Part shown: positions 1 to 11,477 of the stretch, piece after piece
How the letters are laid out: each line of letters starts with the position of its first letter
How positions within the stretch are numbered: position 1 is the stretch's first letter
From: Reticulitermes speratus
Taxonomy: Eukaryota > Arthropoda > Insecta > Blattodea > Rhinotermitidae
NCBI GenBank assembly: GCA_021186555.1
Contig: JAJKFL010000007.1
Span: 998,501-1,062,500, forward strand
Reading direction: 5' to 3'
Length of the DNA: 64,000 nt
The notes under the pieces: generated by a model
The model's input: the letters and a program-made list of their open reading frames with translations, nothing else
Told to the model about the DNA's origin: nothing
Databases searched by the model: none
Translations under genes and position numbers: made by a program

Positions 1-90
1 GACTTCTAATCTAAGCAGTTGACCGCGTCTTTCAATAAAACGTTTCGCACCGGGATCGAAATATTCCATGAGTATTTATTTATCTTGTGG

Positions 91-185
91 CTGTACAATA
101 AACCTGTACAATAAACCTGTACAATAAACCTGTACAATAAACCTGTACAATAAACCTGTACAATAAACCTGTACAATAAACCTGT
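91..185. repeat. 13-bp tandem repeat, about 7 copies
   Basis: The unit CTGTACAATAAAC is repeated about seven times with almost no divergence. It lies in the intron upstream of the first neurexin exon. Confidence 0.97.
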
Positions 186-340
186 CTACTCCTCTGAGCT
201 AACGTTGCCTGTGAATTTGATGGATTGTCGTTGAACTACTGACAGGATAACTGTTGCATGCTGCATGATCAGCTTATTAAAACAGTTCACTTATGTCATT
301 TATGTGTATCTTAAGCTGCTGCCAGATGACAAGCATAAAG

Positions 341-344
<4 letters not shown>

Positions 345-386
<42 letters not shown>
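345..386. repeat. (AT)n microsatellite
   Basis: About 21 uninterrupted AT dinucleotides. The small open frames over it, with alternating Ile and Tyr, are artefacts. Confidence 0.98.
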
Positions 387-389
<3 letters not shown>

Positions 390-2570
390 TCTTTATAAAC
401 AGTTGTGACTTGAACCTTACACGATACATATCATTGGAGACTTCAGCTTGTATTCGGTTGCTTATACACAGCTGTACTTTATGAACATCCCATGCATTAT
501 TGTGCAAGGGGTGGGCTAAATATGGTCAAATACCGATTAAAGCCAATCGGCGGGAATATTCCGTTATTATTAACAATAAATGTTGTACGTGTTAATGATA
601 CGTGGTGTGAGCGTAAAATGTGTGGGATGAAAGCCAACGTTTTGAAAGAGATTCAAGATTTGGTGTTCCTTTTGCATGTGTCTACTGTTTTATGTAGCTA
701 TATCATGCCTACAGCGGGGTGTTAGACAGTAGACTGGAATTCAACTAACACTGAGTTCACTAGTTGCCTTAATACACAGTAATTATTAAACATAATGTAA
801 GATTTCGTTTCCAAGTACGTTAATAATCGTATCGTTTTATAACTTTTGATCCTGTTCTTCTGTCGATATTAATTATCGACAATTCACCTCATAGTCGTTC
901 TCTAGAAGCTGCTCAGTCGGCATTGATGTAGCCATATTGTGCCATGTTACGTCACAGTGTTTAGAGCACGTCAAGAGAGACGATACTTGCCATTCCTGAC
1001 CTGCCTTCAGTTGTAACTTTACTTTCCTCCCCTACTTCAATCTTGGTACGTTCCACTCGTTTACCTGCTTTCGTTAGTACATTACCTCTGCCATTCAGCT
1101 ACCTGTCTCCGCGGAACAAACACGTAAAACGAGTTTCGGCTGTTTTACCTTCAAAATTGTGTTACGGTAATTTGTTAATCAGGGAGTTGGACGTTGGTAG
1201 TGCTGGCGTTACTTGCATTGTCTGTGTACCGGGGCAGCCCTACCAAGTATTTGTTGAATGTGTGGAGCCTTCTTTTGATGTATATAATTGATATCTTCTG
1301 AATGGTGGTTTATATATGATGTGTTCTAAGCTTTCTACAGTTTGTAACTATTGAATATTTGTTTGTTTAACATATATCAAATAAATAAATTGATGTATTC
1401 GTTTGTTAATCTCGTTCGAGCAGTGGATTTAATGTTGGTTGCTCCACCAGTTTAGATATACCCACGGTGAGTTGGAGCAATATGACAGCGTAATACGCGG
1501 CAAGGAGCTTTTGGCCACCCCTGCTTCAAAGTGTGTTGATGCGTGGACCTCGCACTTCAGTACATTCCTCTCGATCCGTGTGTCTGGTAGCGCTGCACTA
1601 GCTCTGCAATTCCAGGTATGCGATCGAACATTTCACGCCATGTAAATCCTTGTTTGGCCCGCATCGAACCGTTTGGACATATAAACTCACAACTTGAAGT
1701 CTGAAATTCCTCCGATTAATAATTAAAATTTCGATTTGTAGCTCAGAAGGACACGTGGCTGCTTCATTCAAAAACAAAAAAATACACAAATGTAAAACGT
1801 AATGGAATTCTCTGACGGACGGAATTTCATATAACAAATGTTATTTTATGTCTCAAAATTCAGACAGTTGTTACTTTGTAGTGAACACAATCCCATTACA
1901 ACGTTACTCTGTTAATGTTCTTTTGTGGTAGTAATCGGTTTTCGTTTTGAGAATTATAAATACACTGTGTGGGCAAAATGCAGAGTTTCTGAATGTTACA
2001 GCAGGGGACATACAGGCCTGTAGTCCCCAGTATGCTTTAAATGCTTTAAAGCTTCAATCTTTACGCTTCAAGTTACTACAAGTTCTTTGTCGATGTGCAA
2101 GGAACAAGTTCCAGTAGTCAAGCTGACAGCGTGCACTGGTTTTGTCCCACGATAGATAAATGCCTCAGTTGTGGCCGGGACTATATGGAAGAGTAATGGA
2201 CTACTGTGCTTGCTGAGAACCCAAAATACATGCGTTGTAAGCTTATTTTCTGACCACCTGTCATATTAACGGTGGGCCCTCCAACATGCGGTCGGATTTT
2301 TACGACGCTCTGCGCAGGCGCTCAAATTATGACGTAATTCACCCTTTTTAGGTTTTGTGAGTTTGCTCTAAGAAGCTTACTTTGCTGTGACGCAGAGTCA
2401 TGTTCAGCAATGTGTAACACTGTGTTACACTGTGTTACACTGTGTGCAACTTGCTCATGTTGTGGTTACACGAGGCATTGAATGCCGGAAACTGTAAAGT
2501 GACAGACTTGCATGCAGCGGTGTCGTTTGGCCATCATTCGTACGAAGTATTCTTGATCCAACACAAAGAG
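387..2570. other. Intronic sequence, nothing recognised
   Basis: About 2.2 kb of AT-rich intron. Short open frames (for example 1043-1291 and 1439-1645) show no family I recognise and no flanking splice signals in a phase that fits neurexin. A 10-bp repeat (TGTGTTACAC, three copies) lies at about 2412-2441. Confidence 0.6.
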
Positions 2571-2574
2571 CTTC

Positions 2575-2690
2575 GAGCTTCTCACGGCCGTGACTGTGAA
2601 GATTGTGGAGGTGACGTCGTGCAGGTTGCCAGATAAGTGTCTATATTTCTGAGGTGCCTGCTACCTCCATCTTCAGAATATAAGATTGGA
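2575..2690 (-). repeat. Dispersed repeat with hammerhead-like hairpin
   Basis: In reverse complement, CTGAAGA (2670-2676), T, then GGAGGT/ACCTC arms, A and GAAA follow one another: the order of a hammerhead ribozyme core with its stem II. In the forward direction the upstream part has stretches resembling LTAVTVKI, a peptide also seen in dispersed repeats near 19000 and 37200. I infer an old fragment of a Penelope-like or related retroelement. Confidence 0.45.
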
Positions 2691-3003
2691 AATTTATTTT
2701 CATGAAGGTTATTACATTTGGACTGCAGAAACTCGCGTGAAACTAGGATGTGACATCAGCTGTGCTTACGAATATGCTAGCAATTTCTTCATATGTCTGT
2801 TCCGAAACGCGGCAAAAGAATCGATTTGCAAGAAAAAAATTATTAATATACAAAATATTACGACGATGGACAAAGTTGAAATTCACCGTTTTAAGCTGTG
2901 TGTGACGTCATCATCCCATAAGTTCAAGAAAAATAGGAAAAACTAGTGTTTGTATTTTAGAGATTATATGAAATGAAGAGGTAAGGAAATAAAATGAGAA
3001 GTA

Positions 3004-5150
3004 TGGTGATAATGAGTATGACGTGAAAGGCGGTGATAATGAGTATGACGTGAAAGGCGGTGATAATGAGTATGACGTGAAAGGCGGTGATAATGAGTAT
3101 GACGTGAAAGGCGGTGATAATGAGTATGATGTGAAAGGCGGTGATAATGAGTATGACGTGAAAGGCGGTGATAATGAGTATGACGTGAAAGGCGGTGATA
3201 ATGAGTATGACGTGAAAGGCGGTGATAATGAGTATGATGTGAAAGGCGGTGATAATGAGTATGACGTGAAAGGCGGTGATAATGAGTATGACGTGAAAGG
3301 CGGTGATAATGAGTATGACGTGAAAGGCGGTGATAATGAGTATGACGTGAAAGGCGGTGATAATGAGTATGACGTGAAAGGCGGTGATAATGAGTATGAT
3401 GTGAAAGGCGGTGATAATGAGTATGACGTGAAAGGCGGTGATAATGAGTATGACGTGAAAGGCGGTGATAATGAGTATGACGTGAAAGGCGGTGATAATG
3501 AGTATGACGTGAAAGGCGGTGATAATGAGTATGACGTGAAAGGCGGTGATAATGAGTATGACGTGAAAGGCGGTTATAATGAGTATGACGTGAAAGGCGG
3601 TGATAATGAGTATGACGTGAAAGGCGGTGATAATGAGTATGACGTGAAAGGCGGTGATAATGAGTATGATGTGAAAGGCGGTGATAATGAGTATGACGTG
3701 AAAGGCGGTGATAATGAGTATGATGTGAAAGGCGGTGATAATGAGTATGACGTGAAAGGCGGTGATAATGAGTATGACGTGAAAGGCGGTGATAATGAGT
3801 ATGACGTGAAAGGCGGTGATAATGAGTATGACGTGAAAGGCGGTGATAATGAGTATGACGTGAAAGGCGGTGATAATGAGTATGATGTGAAAGGCGGTGA
3901 TAATGAGTATGACGTGAAAGGCGGTGATAATGAGTATGACGTGAAAGGCGGTGAATAATTAGATAATGGACGTGAAAGGCGGTGATAATGAGTATGACGT
4001 GAAAGGCGGTGATAATGAGTATGACGTGAAAGGCGGTGATAATGAGTATGACGTGAAAGGCGGTGATAATGAGTATGACGTGAAAGGCGGTGATAATGAG
4101 TATGATGTGAAAGGCGGTGATAATGAGTATGACGTGAAAGGCGGTGATAATGAGTATGACGTGAAAGGCGGTGATAATGAGTATGATGTGAAAGGCGGTG
4201 ATAATGAGTATGACGTGAAAGGCGGTGATAATGAGTATGACGTGAAAGGCGGTGATAATGAGTATGACGTGAAAGGCGGTGATAATGAGTATGATGTGAA
4301 AGGCGGTGATAATGAGTATGATGTGAAAGGCGGTGATAATGAGTATGACGTGAAAGGCGGTGATAATGAGTATGACGTGAAAGGCGGTGATAATAAGTAT
4401 GACGTGAAAGGCGGTGATAATGAGTATGACGTGAAAGGCGGTGATAATGAGTATGATGTGAAAGGCGGTGATAATGAGTATGATGTGAAAGGCGGTGATA
4501 ATGAGTATGACGTGAAAGGCGGTGATAATGAGTATGACGTGAAAGGCGGTGATAATGAGTATGACGTGAAAGGCGGTGATAATAAGTATGACGTGAAAGG
4601 CGGTGATAATAAGTATGACGTGAAAGGCGGTGATAATGAGTATGATGTGAAAGGCGGTGATAATGAGTATGACGTGAAAGGCGGTGATAATAAGTATGAC
4701 GTGAAAGGCGGTGATAATGAGTATGATGTGAAAGGCGGTGATAATGAGTATGACGTGAAAGGCGGTGATAATGAGTATGACGTGAAAGGCGGTGATAATG
4801 AGTATGACGTGAAAGGCGGTGATAATAAGTATGACGTGAAAGGCGGTGATAATGAGTATGATGTGAAAGGCGGTGATAATGAGTATGACGTGAAAGGCGG
4901 TGATAATGAGTATGACGTGAAAGGCGGTGATAATGAGTATGACGTGAAAGGCGGTGATAATAAGTATGACGTGAAAGGCGGTGATAATGAGTATGATGTG
5001 AAAGGCGGTGATAATGAGTATGACGTGAAAGGCGGTGATAATGAGTATGACGTGAAAGGCGGTGATAATGAGTATGACGTGAAAGGCGGTGATAATAAGT
5101 ATGACGTGAAAGGCGGTGATAATGAGTATGATGTGAAAGGCGGTGATAAT
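3004..5150. repeat. 27-bp minisatellite, about 80 copies, with 135-bp higher-order repeat
   Basis: The unit is a 27-mer containing GGTGATAATGAGTATGACG followed by TGAAAGGC. It runs in one direction for over 2.1 kb, with one disruption at about 3952-3966. The main variants are GAC/GAT, a CpG to TpG change, and GAG/AAG. At the right end the AAG variant recurs at 4689, 4824, 4959 and 5094, exactly every five units. Because the length is a multiple of three and lacks stops, long repetitive frames are open on both strands. They have no start context, splice context or non-repeat sequence and are not genes. Confidence 0.98.
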
Positions 5151-5269
5151 CAAGTGTGTCGATAGTACTGACAGTGTAACGTAGAAACAATATAGGGAGT
5201 TTGTCTGTCCTGAAGGAACCTGGTGTGATGCGGTAGGGTCCCATTTTATTAGACACTGACTACATTCAG

Positions 5270-5597
5270 CACAGTCCTTCTTCAGAAGCTAACAGGTCGT
5301 CAGCTAGTCAAGAAATTCCCCGCGTTTTATCGAACCCGAAGGTTCATTACCGCATTCACAAGAGCCCGCCACCTCTCCCTATCCTGAACCATATCAATCC
5401 AGTCCATGCCCCCCCATCCCACTTCTTAAAGATCCATTTTAATATTATCCTCCCATCTACGCCCGAGTCTTCCAAGTGGTCTCCTTCCCTCAGGTCTCCC
5501 CACCACAATCCTGTATGCACCTCTTCCCTCCCCCATACGTGCTACATGCCCCGCCCACCTCATTCTTCTTGATTTGATCACCCGAATAATATTAATT
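5270..5597 (-). mobile_element. LINE fragment (non-LTR retrotransposon, 3' end)
   Basis: In reverse complement this reads as the C-terminal end of the reverse-transcriptase ORF of an RTE-like LINE ([16 protein letters not shown], then a [18 protein letters not shown] block), then the stop and the conserved 3' UTR ending near TTCTTCAGAAGC. Frameshifts are present. The same family occurs at 7866, 16320, 17478, 19787, 20850, 23400, 27170, 44229 and 49735. The 5' part is missing, the usual result of truncated target-primed integration. It stops about 45 bp before the first neurexin exon. Confidence 0.85.
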
Positions 5598-5642
5598 TAA
5601 TTTAATTTAAAATTTAATTGTTATTGCCCTTACTGTTTTCAG

Positions 5643-5792
5643 ACAAGGCGCCGTCAGAAGCGACCTTCAGAGGTTCGGAGTACTTGTCCTATGACCTGAG
5701 CAGAACCGGAGGCGAACCGATTGTCAGTGCGCAGGATTCCATTTCTCTCAACTTCAAGACGAGACAACCCAACGGCTTGCTCTTCTACACAG
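5643..5792 (+). CDS. Nrx-1: Neurexin internal exon 1 of 5 in window (start of LNS2)
   Basis: Neurexin is a presynaptic single-pass membrane adhesion protein whose extracellular laminin-G (LNS) domains bind neuroligins and other partners. This 150-nt exon follows a pyrimidine-rich tract ending in TTTTCAG and ends at AG|GTAAGG. It begins with the last two bases of a codon and ends with the first base of a Gly codon. The translation ([19 protein letters not shown], then a stretch ending NGLLFYTG) has the first strands of an LNS domain and matches the start of LNS2 in insect neurexins as I know the family. The split Gly codon joins exactly to the next exon (FYTG|DGLDYLN). The upstream exon lies outside the window. 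A LINE fragment ends about 45 bp before the acceptor. Identification is strong; the exact acceptor is inferred from phase and consensus. Confidence 0.93.
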
Positions 5793-6486
5793 GTAAGGCA
5801 CAGTGGAATTCATTGTAACTTTAGTATTTTCCTCGGTTCCTCCATAAAATTCTGGTGTAGTGCCCTACATATTTCACAGCCACTACCTACCTAATCCGTA
5901 CTAGTTCATCTTGCACATTCACCAATCGATGATCCGTGCGAAAGTCTTCCTCATCTTCTGCTTCATATTCGTCCTCTATTTTCTTCTTCCTCTTCTTTTC
6001 TATTTTAGTCAAAGTCACGTGCTACGTCTCCAGTTTATCTCTCCACACTCTCCTTTGTCGTTTCATTTATTTTCTTCAATTCGGTGTGTATGTCATTGCT
6101 AATGTCATACTTACATTGCTAATGTCATACTTACATTGCTAATGTCATACTTACATTGCCCTCTATCGTCCTGTGCATGCGTGAGGGCGTGTGTGTGTGT
6201 GTGTGTGTGGGCGCGCGCGCTATGTCTGTCTTTGTTCTTCGGCGTCTCACTTAAATTCTGAAAACTTAGTTGAGTTCTAATAGTCTTTTATTCTCATCTT
6301 ATCATAGCTAAAATTTCCTGAAGGGTTGAAAGTTGCTTACAATACAATATTTCCTTTTCCATTCCTGCGTTGTCATACTGCTGTGCGACCACAACAATTT
6401 GCATAGTGCGCAAGTCGAAGTGTACACACCATAATTTCGTTGCTTAAATTTATATTTTGCCGTCCAGCGACCTCAGTGGTATATAC
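5793..6486. other. Intron start with short simple repeats
   Basis: Unannotated intron holding a 20-bp tandem repeat (ATTGCTAATGTCATACTTAC, about 3.3 copies, 6095-6160) and a GT/GC dinucleotide tract near 6188-6220. No gene is seen. Confidence 0.7.
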
Positions 6487-6998
6487 CAGTGGTATTCAAC
6501 CTTTTTTGTTCGCGTACCCCCACATATAATTTCTCTTCAACTTTGTACCCCAAAGTTGCTGGTGCATAATTCAAGTTATACACAGTCTATAATCTACATC
6601 TAAAATAAGTTAAATAAATTACATCCAAAATAATGTATTAAATAATAAGTTTTAAATGAAAAAAAGGAGAATTAAGCTATTAAATAACATATATTATTGC
6701 CTATCATATAACAATTAATAAAGGAACAAAGGTATTTTAACAAAGCAAAATTATATGCAATATGTGGAATAAAATGAAACTAGCCGCCCAGATAAGAATA
6801 GCATAAAGGAGAGAGAGAGAAAATATGTCTCTCCCAAATCGCTTGTCCTTACGTCCGGTCTCTTGTGGCTAACCCTAAATCTGGCCCTGATTATTCAGTG
6901 TTTATCATGAAATAATATATTTATTTTTTATTTTACGTACCCCTAAGATGTCTTCGCGTACCCCCGGGGGTACGCGTACCCCAGGTTGAATACCACTG
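6487..6998. mobile_element. Non-autonomous hAT-like element (MITE), copy 1
   Basis: A 512-bp AT-rich element with terminal inverted repeats CAGTGGTATTCAACCT at the left and its complement at the right. Subterminal GCGTACCCCC blocks are also inverted. The CAGTGG..TCAACC ends resemble hAT superfamily termini. It has no coding capacity. A nearly identical copy lies at 37743-38255 in the next intron. An exact 8-bp target duplication is not clear for this copy. Confidence 0.8.
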
Positions 6999-7218
6999 GT
7001 TTAGAAAAGTAGTTAAACGTTATTACACTCTTGACGATACGCAGATAATGAGTCCGTGGTAAGATACTTGCACAGTAGTTTCGTTCGACGTTTCGTTAAC
7101 CGTGACGCAGTTTATTGAACTGGCAGTGACAGTTTAGACTCGGGGATTTCCCTTTCGTAGCACATGTGACTCAAACTGTTGCTGTCGTCTCGGATGTGAC
7201 GTCATGTGGCATGCTAGT

Positions 7219-7258
7219 GTACCGACGTTTCAGGTGAACCTCCTGACACCATTGTCAG
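7219..7258 (-). repeat. Degenerate hammerhead-like hairpin fragment
   Basis: The reverse complement reads CTGACAA, T, GGTG...CACC, T, GAAACGTCGGTAC. It resembles the foldback-repeat hammerhead motifs elsewhere in the window, but with a damaged core. Probably a relic of the same retroelement class. Confidence 0.35.
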
Positions 7259-7795
7259 TCTAGACGAATGCTTCTGTTGATGTACTATTAATTATCCACC
7301 TACTGATCTACTCTAAAGATGGCGGCGTGTTTCTCTGAACTTAGGTAGGTGCACATGTCGTTGTCTGCACTGTGCACAGCAGTCTGCATAGTTACAACTG
7401 TGAGAAGCGGAAATATCATAGTACGTCTGTCTGAGTTACTACACGTGACAGTCACGTGTACAAGTGTCACTTGTCCACGATTAGTGGATTTGCAGCAATG
7501 CCACGTGAGAACATTCGTCAACATAAAGTGTTGTAACAAACATCGCCACTTGTCAGTTTAAGACATCTCACTGTGTACCGTACTGTATTTATTTTTAAAT
7601 TATGTAGTTACGTCATAATTAGCCCAGCAGTTCGATTCTGACGTTTCTAAAGACTGAAGCTTGTAGCCTCTTTCTGCGTCAACAATATGATGGCATTAGA
7701 TTTGTCTTAGAAAGCTGGAACTTTAATAAACGTGTTTTAAGGACTTACAGGTATCATTTTCTTATTCTGGAAACGTTCGCTAACTGGCCTGAGTT

Positions 7796-7846
7796 CTGTG
7801 CGTATGTTACTTGTGCGTATGTTACTTGTGCGTATGTTACGTGTGT
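7796..7846. repeat. 15-bp tandem repeat, 3 copies
   Basis: The unit GTGCGTATGTTACTT occurs three times, the last diverging into a GT run. Confidence 0.85.
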
Positions 7847-7865
7847 GTAAAGGGATTACTGCAAT

Positions 7866-8560
7866 GCTCCACTAACTAACTAACTAACTAACTCCATGGA
7901 GCACAGTCCTTCTTGAGAAGCTAGCAGGTCCTCAGCTAGTCAAGAAATTCCCCGCATTTTATGGAACCCGAAGGTTCATTACCGCACTCACAACAGCCCG
8001 CCACCTGTCCCTATCCTGAGCCATATCAATCCAGTCCACGCACCCCCCCCCCCATCCCACTTCTTGAAGATCCATTTTAATGTTATTCTCCCATCTACGC
8101 CTGGGTCTTCCAAGTGGTCTCCTTCCCTCAGGTCTCCCCACCAAAATCCTGTATGCACCTCTCCCCTCACCCATACGTGCTACATGCCCCACCCACCTCA
8201 TTCTTCTCGATTTGATCACCCGAATAATATTTGGTGATGAGTACAGATCATTAAGTTCCTCGTTATGTAGTCTTCTCCACTCCCCTGTTACCTCGTCCCT
8301 CTTAGGCCCAAATATCCCCCTCAGCACCCTATTCTCGAACACCCTCAGCCTATGTTCCTCCCTCAGTGTGACAGACCAAGCCTCACACCCATACAATACA
8401 ACAACAACATTACAGTTCTGTATATCTTAATGTTTGTATTTTTGTACAGCAAACTGTAAGACACAAGATCCTGCACTGAATGATAACAAGCATTACGTGA
8501 CTTCAATCTGCTCTTAATTTCTTCCTGAATGGAATTTTGATTTGTTACGGTTGTTCCCAA
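7866..8560 (-). mobile_element. LINE fragment, longest copy in window
   Basis: The reverse strand encodes the end of the RT ORF in two frames. The upstream part includes VTNQNSIQEEIKSRL and NACYHSVQDL; the downstream part runs from [19 protein letters not shown] through [19 protein letters not shown] to the stop after MNLRVP. A frameshift separates them near 8396. The 3' end carries a (TTAG)n tail, seen here as CTAA repeats at 7871-7893. The 5' boundary is unusual: the coding sequence runs directly into the 31-bp tandem array at 8544. Confidence 0.92.
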
Positions 8561-9159
8561 TGCTATGTCGATCCGTTACGGCTGTTCCCAATGCTATGTC
8601 GATCCGTTACGGCTGTTCCCAATGCTATGTCGATCCGTTACGGCTGTTCCCAATGCTATGTCGATCCGTTACGGCTGTTCCCAATGCTATGTCGATCCGT
8701 TACGGCTGTTCCCAATGCTATGTCGATCCGTTACGGCTGTTCCCAATGCTATGTCGATCCGTTACGGCTGTTCCCAATGCTATGTCGATCCGTTACGGCT
8801 GTTCCCAATGCTATGTCGATCCGTTACGGCTGTTCCCAATGCTATGTCGATCCGTTACGGCTGTTCCCAATGCTATGTCGATCCGTTACGGCTGTTCCCA
8901 ATGCTATGTCGATCCGTTACGGCTGTTCCCAATGCTATGTCGATCCGTTACGGCTGTTCCCAATGCTATGTCGATCCGTTACGGCTGTTCCCAATGCTAT
9001 GTCGATCCGTTACGGCTGTTCCCAATGCTATGTCGATCCGTTACGGCTGTTCCCAATGCTATGTCGATCCGTTACGGCTGTTCCCAATGCTATGTCAATC
9101 CGTTACGGCTGTTCCCAATGCTATGTCGATCCGTTACGGCTGTTCCCAATGCTATGTCA
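8544..9159. repeat. 31-bp minisatellite, about 20 copies, beginning in LINE sequence
   Basis: The unit contains GGCTGTTCCCAATGCTATGT followed by CGATCCGTTAC. Units are almost identical. Since 31 is not a multiple of three, the array is open in several frames, which is an artefact. The first unit overlaps the LINE ORF (ALGTTVTNQN on the reverse strand), and later units keep a related peptide (IALGTAVTDR). Confidence 0.97.
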
Positions 9160-9179
9160 CTCCATGTCGCTCCACAGCG

Positions 9180-10030
9180 ATAAATAATTTAACGTTCGTA
9201 AATATAAATATATGCAGTAGGTTCATAATTTATTTATTTCACTATATTTTACGGACACATTCGACAATTATTATTTCATTTTTTATTGCTTAGCCTACGG
9301 TGTATCCACATTTGTCACGCACAATACACACAATTTTCGGTACACTCATGTTAAATATGTATAAACACAACGTTTTGTACTGCACTCAAAATTCCTTAGC
9401 CCTTTCTCATATCCCCATGGTTATACCTGGCCTTCAGTTATATTTATGAGGAATGAATGTAGCATATTTAACGATGATTGAACACAACATAAATTTGACA
9501 TAAACATTTGTAGATTAAACCGTCGATATGTTTATTCATAATGCGTTATCTTTGCCAGTGTATTAATATCAATTTTCCAACAGTACTGCCAACTGCGGCG
9601 TTATAAACTGCGACCCTCGCCCAGACTTGCGCGCGCTCTGCTTTGCTTCAACGAAATTAAAATTTTAAATTTTCGGCTCTAAGTCCTTGTTGCTTTTTCT
9701 TTTTCCTCTCAGAAGTCTGGAGGAAGTCACCGTGAGTTCTTCATTACGTCACTTCCTTCTGAGAGCGAGCTAAATATATCAAGGAAGGAGGAGCAGATGG
9801 AAGGCGTTTGAATCTCATTATGATTAAAGGATTTTGTTACAAATTCTCAGAGACCAAAAACCGCTAATTGGATTTGGACGCTGGGCAAAGAGCAATTTAT
9901 CCTCAGTAGGAAGAACAGACTCAACTTCTGGCATCACGTTCGGCAGTCGACTTTAGCGGTGTAACGGTTCTTGTCACCGTTAGGATCAAATTGAAACTTT
10001 CTCCACATGGACTATGTGGACTACACGTGG
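9180..10030. other. Intronic sequence, nothing recognised
   Basis: AT-rich in the first 400 bp. A purine/pyrimidine-rich stretch near 9705-9770 contains a partial inverted repeat (CTCTCAGAAG against CTTCTGAGAG). No coding exon is recognised. Confidence 0.5.
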
Positions 10031-10032
10031 CA

Positions 10033-10400
10033 TAGCTCAGTCAGTATAGTGACTGACTACGGGAGGATTGACCGGTGATATTTTTCCGACAGGAACGCGG
10101 ATAATGCTTATCGCCACTGCGTTCAAGCCTGCTGCTTGCACTGCCCAGCCTCTTATCCGATGGATAGCTCAGTCAGTATAGTGACTGGGTCATAGGATGG
10201 ACGACTCATGTTCGATTCTCAACAGGTGCACAAATGTTTCTTTTGCTACCGCATCTGGGTCCCATCCAGCATCATGTCCTGTAGCTTCCGGGGGATTATT
10301 CACCGGGAGTAAAGTGACCGGGGCGTGAAGCTGACGACTGACATCCATCTAGTGCCGAAGTTAAGAAGGTATAAATCCAGCCCCCGTGTAAGTCGTCACG
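10033..10400 (+). mobile_element. tRNA-derived SINE (family B), two adjacent heads
   Basis: Two tRNA-like A-box starts (ATAGCTCAGTCAGTATAGTG) occur about 130 bp apart. The second is followed by a weak B box (GTTCGATTCTC) and the family-B body (GGGTCCCATCCAGC, then CCGGGAGTAAAGTGACCGG, then CTAGTGCCGAAGTTAAG). It is too diverged for a functional tRNA. Either a partial duplication or two insertions. Confidence 0.65.
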
Positions 10401-11477
10401 ATGTGTTGATCAGTTAAACGCAGGGATAACTTTACCTCTGTTTATTCCAATTGAGACATTTCTGTAACACACAGCACGTCGGTTGTTTAGTAATTAGATC
10501 ATGCATTATACCATGTCGTACATGCTGTTCCTGTGCGTTGCATTTTGGGACAATGGTACGCACCTTACTACGCACAACGCCGCCATACACCACTTGTCAA
10601 ATGACAAATGGGGGAGAAGTCATTAGGGAGGTATTGGTGGTTGAATTTACGCAGCACTTCTTATAATTTACTTCATTAAATAAGCAACTGTGACAATTTT
10701 CAATCGCCCAACTACTTTCTGCTGTCTGTACAATTATTAGCTCTGTCTGGGAACTTTCGCGTATTTTAAACCGGGAACCTTTTTACCTGGAACCTTTTTA
10801 CCTGGAACCTTCTTTCTTGTTTATAATTATTACATTTCTGTGAATAAAAAAATTTTTTTTCCAAAAGATGGCGATTTTACGTTGCTGCCTTGCGGTTGTA
10901 AGGAAAGAATGAGAGATCTTGAAAATACGATTTAAGGCTATTTGAAGACATGCCTTCACATTTGCATAAGGGCTACCATTTTAAAATAACTATTAAGCTG
11001 CTGTACCATTTCGTTACAAACATTGATTTGTAAGGATTTTCCTGCATAAACGTGTCTCCAGAATTCCATTACCTCTGCTATTGTCCGTGTACTCATTCTT
11101 CCACATATATTTTTGATTAGTCACGGAATTTGAGATCAGTCAACTGAATTACTCTATGAGAAAGAGATCTTAAGAAACGAATATCTGCCCGCCTGGAGAA
11201 TGAATGTTCTGTCTTTTGTCGAAGCAGAAGTTTATTACGTGTTCACAAGAGCCGTTCACGGAAAGTGTTTAAGATCCACTTTGCAGTTACCGTCTTATCT
11301 GAGTTAATGTTTATCTGATGGTTTAGGATTACAGTTGTGTCTTGTCTGTGCAATGTGTGATTACGCAGTCCGTTAGTTGGTCACCTTGTAACAAGAAAGC
11401 CCATCGCGCATTTAACTTACATATGTCAAGACTGGTTATACATACTAACAACAGGCTGTTACAATTATGTTGATACA
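10401..11477. other. Intronic sequence, nothing recognised
   Basis: Holds a short 15-bp repeat (GGAACCTTTTTACCT, about 2.5 copies, 10770-10815). Otherwise no repeat family or coding exon is recognised. Confidence 0.5.

Noticed and set aside
2964-5256. Very long repetitive open frames on both strands (up to 729 codons) that look like a repeat protein
   Set aside because: The 27-bp unit is a multiple of three and stop-free, so frames stay open automatically. There is no unique flanking coding sequence, start context or splice signal.
7959-8396. Host gene encoding a 145-residue protein
   Set aside because: It is the C-terminus of a LINE ORF, present in several truncated copies with the same 3' UTR.
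8537-9293. Three overlapping frames rich in CSQCYVD-type repeats
   Set aside because: A 31-bp unit cycles through all frames; the same peptide appears in each. This is a minisatellite.
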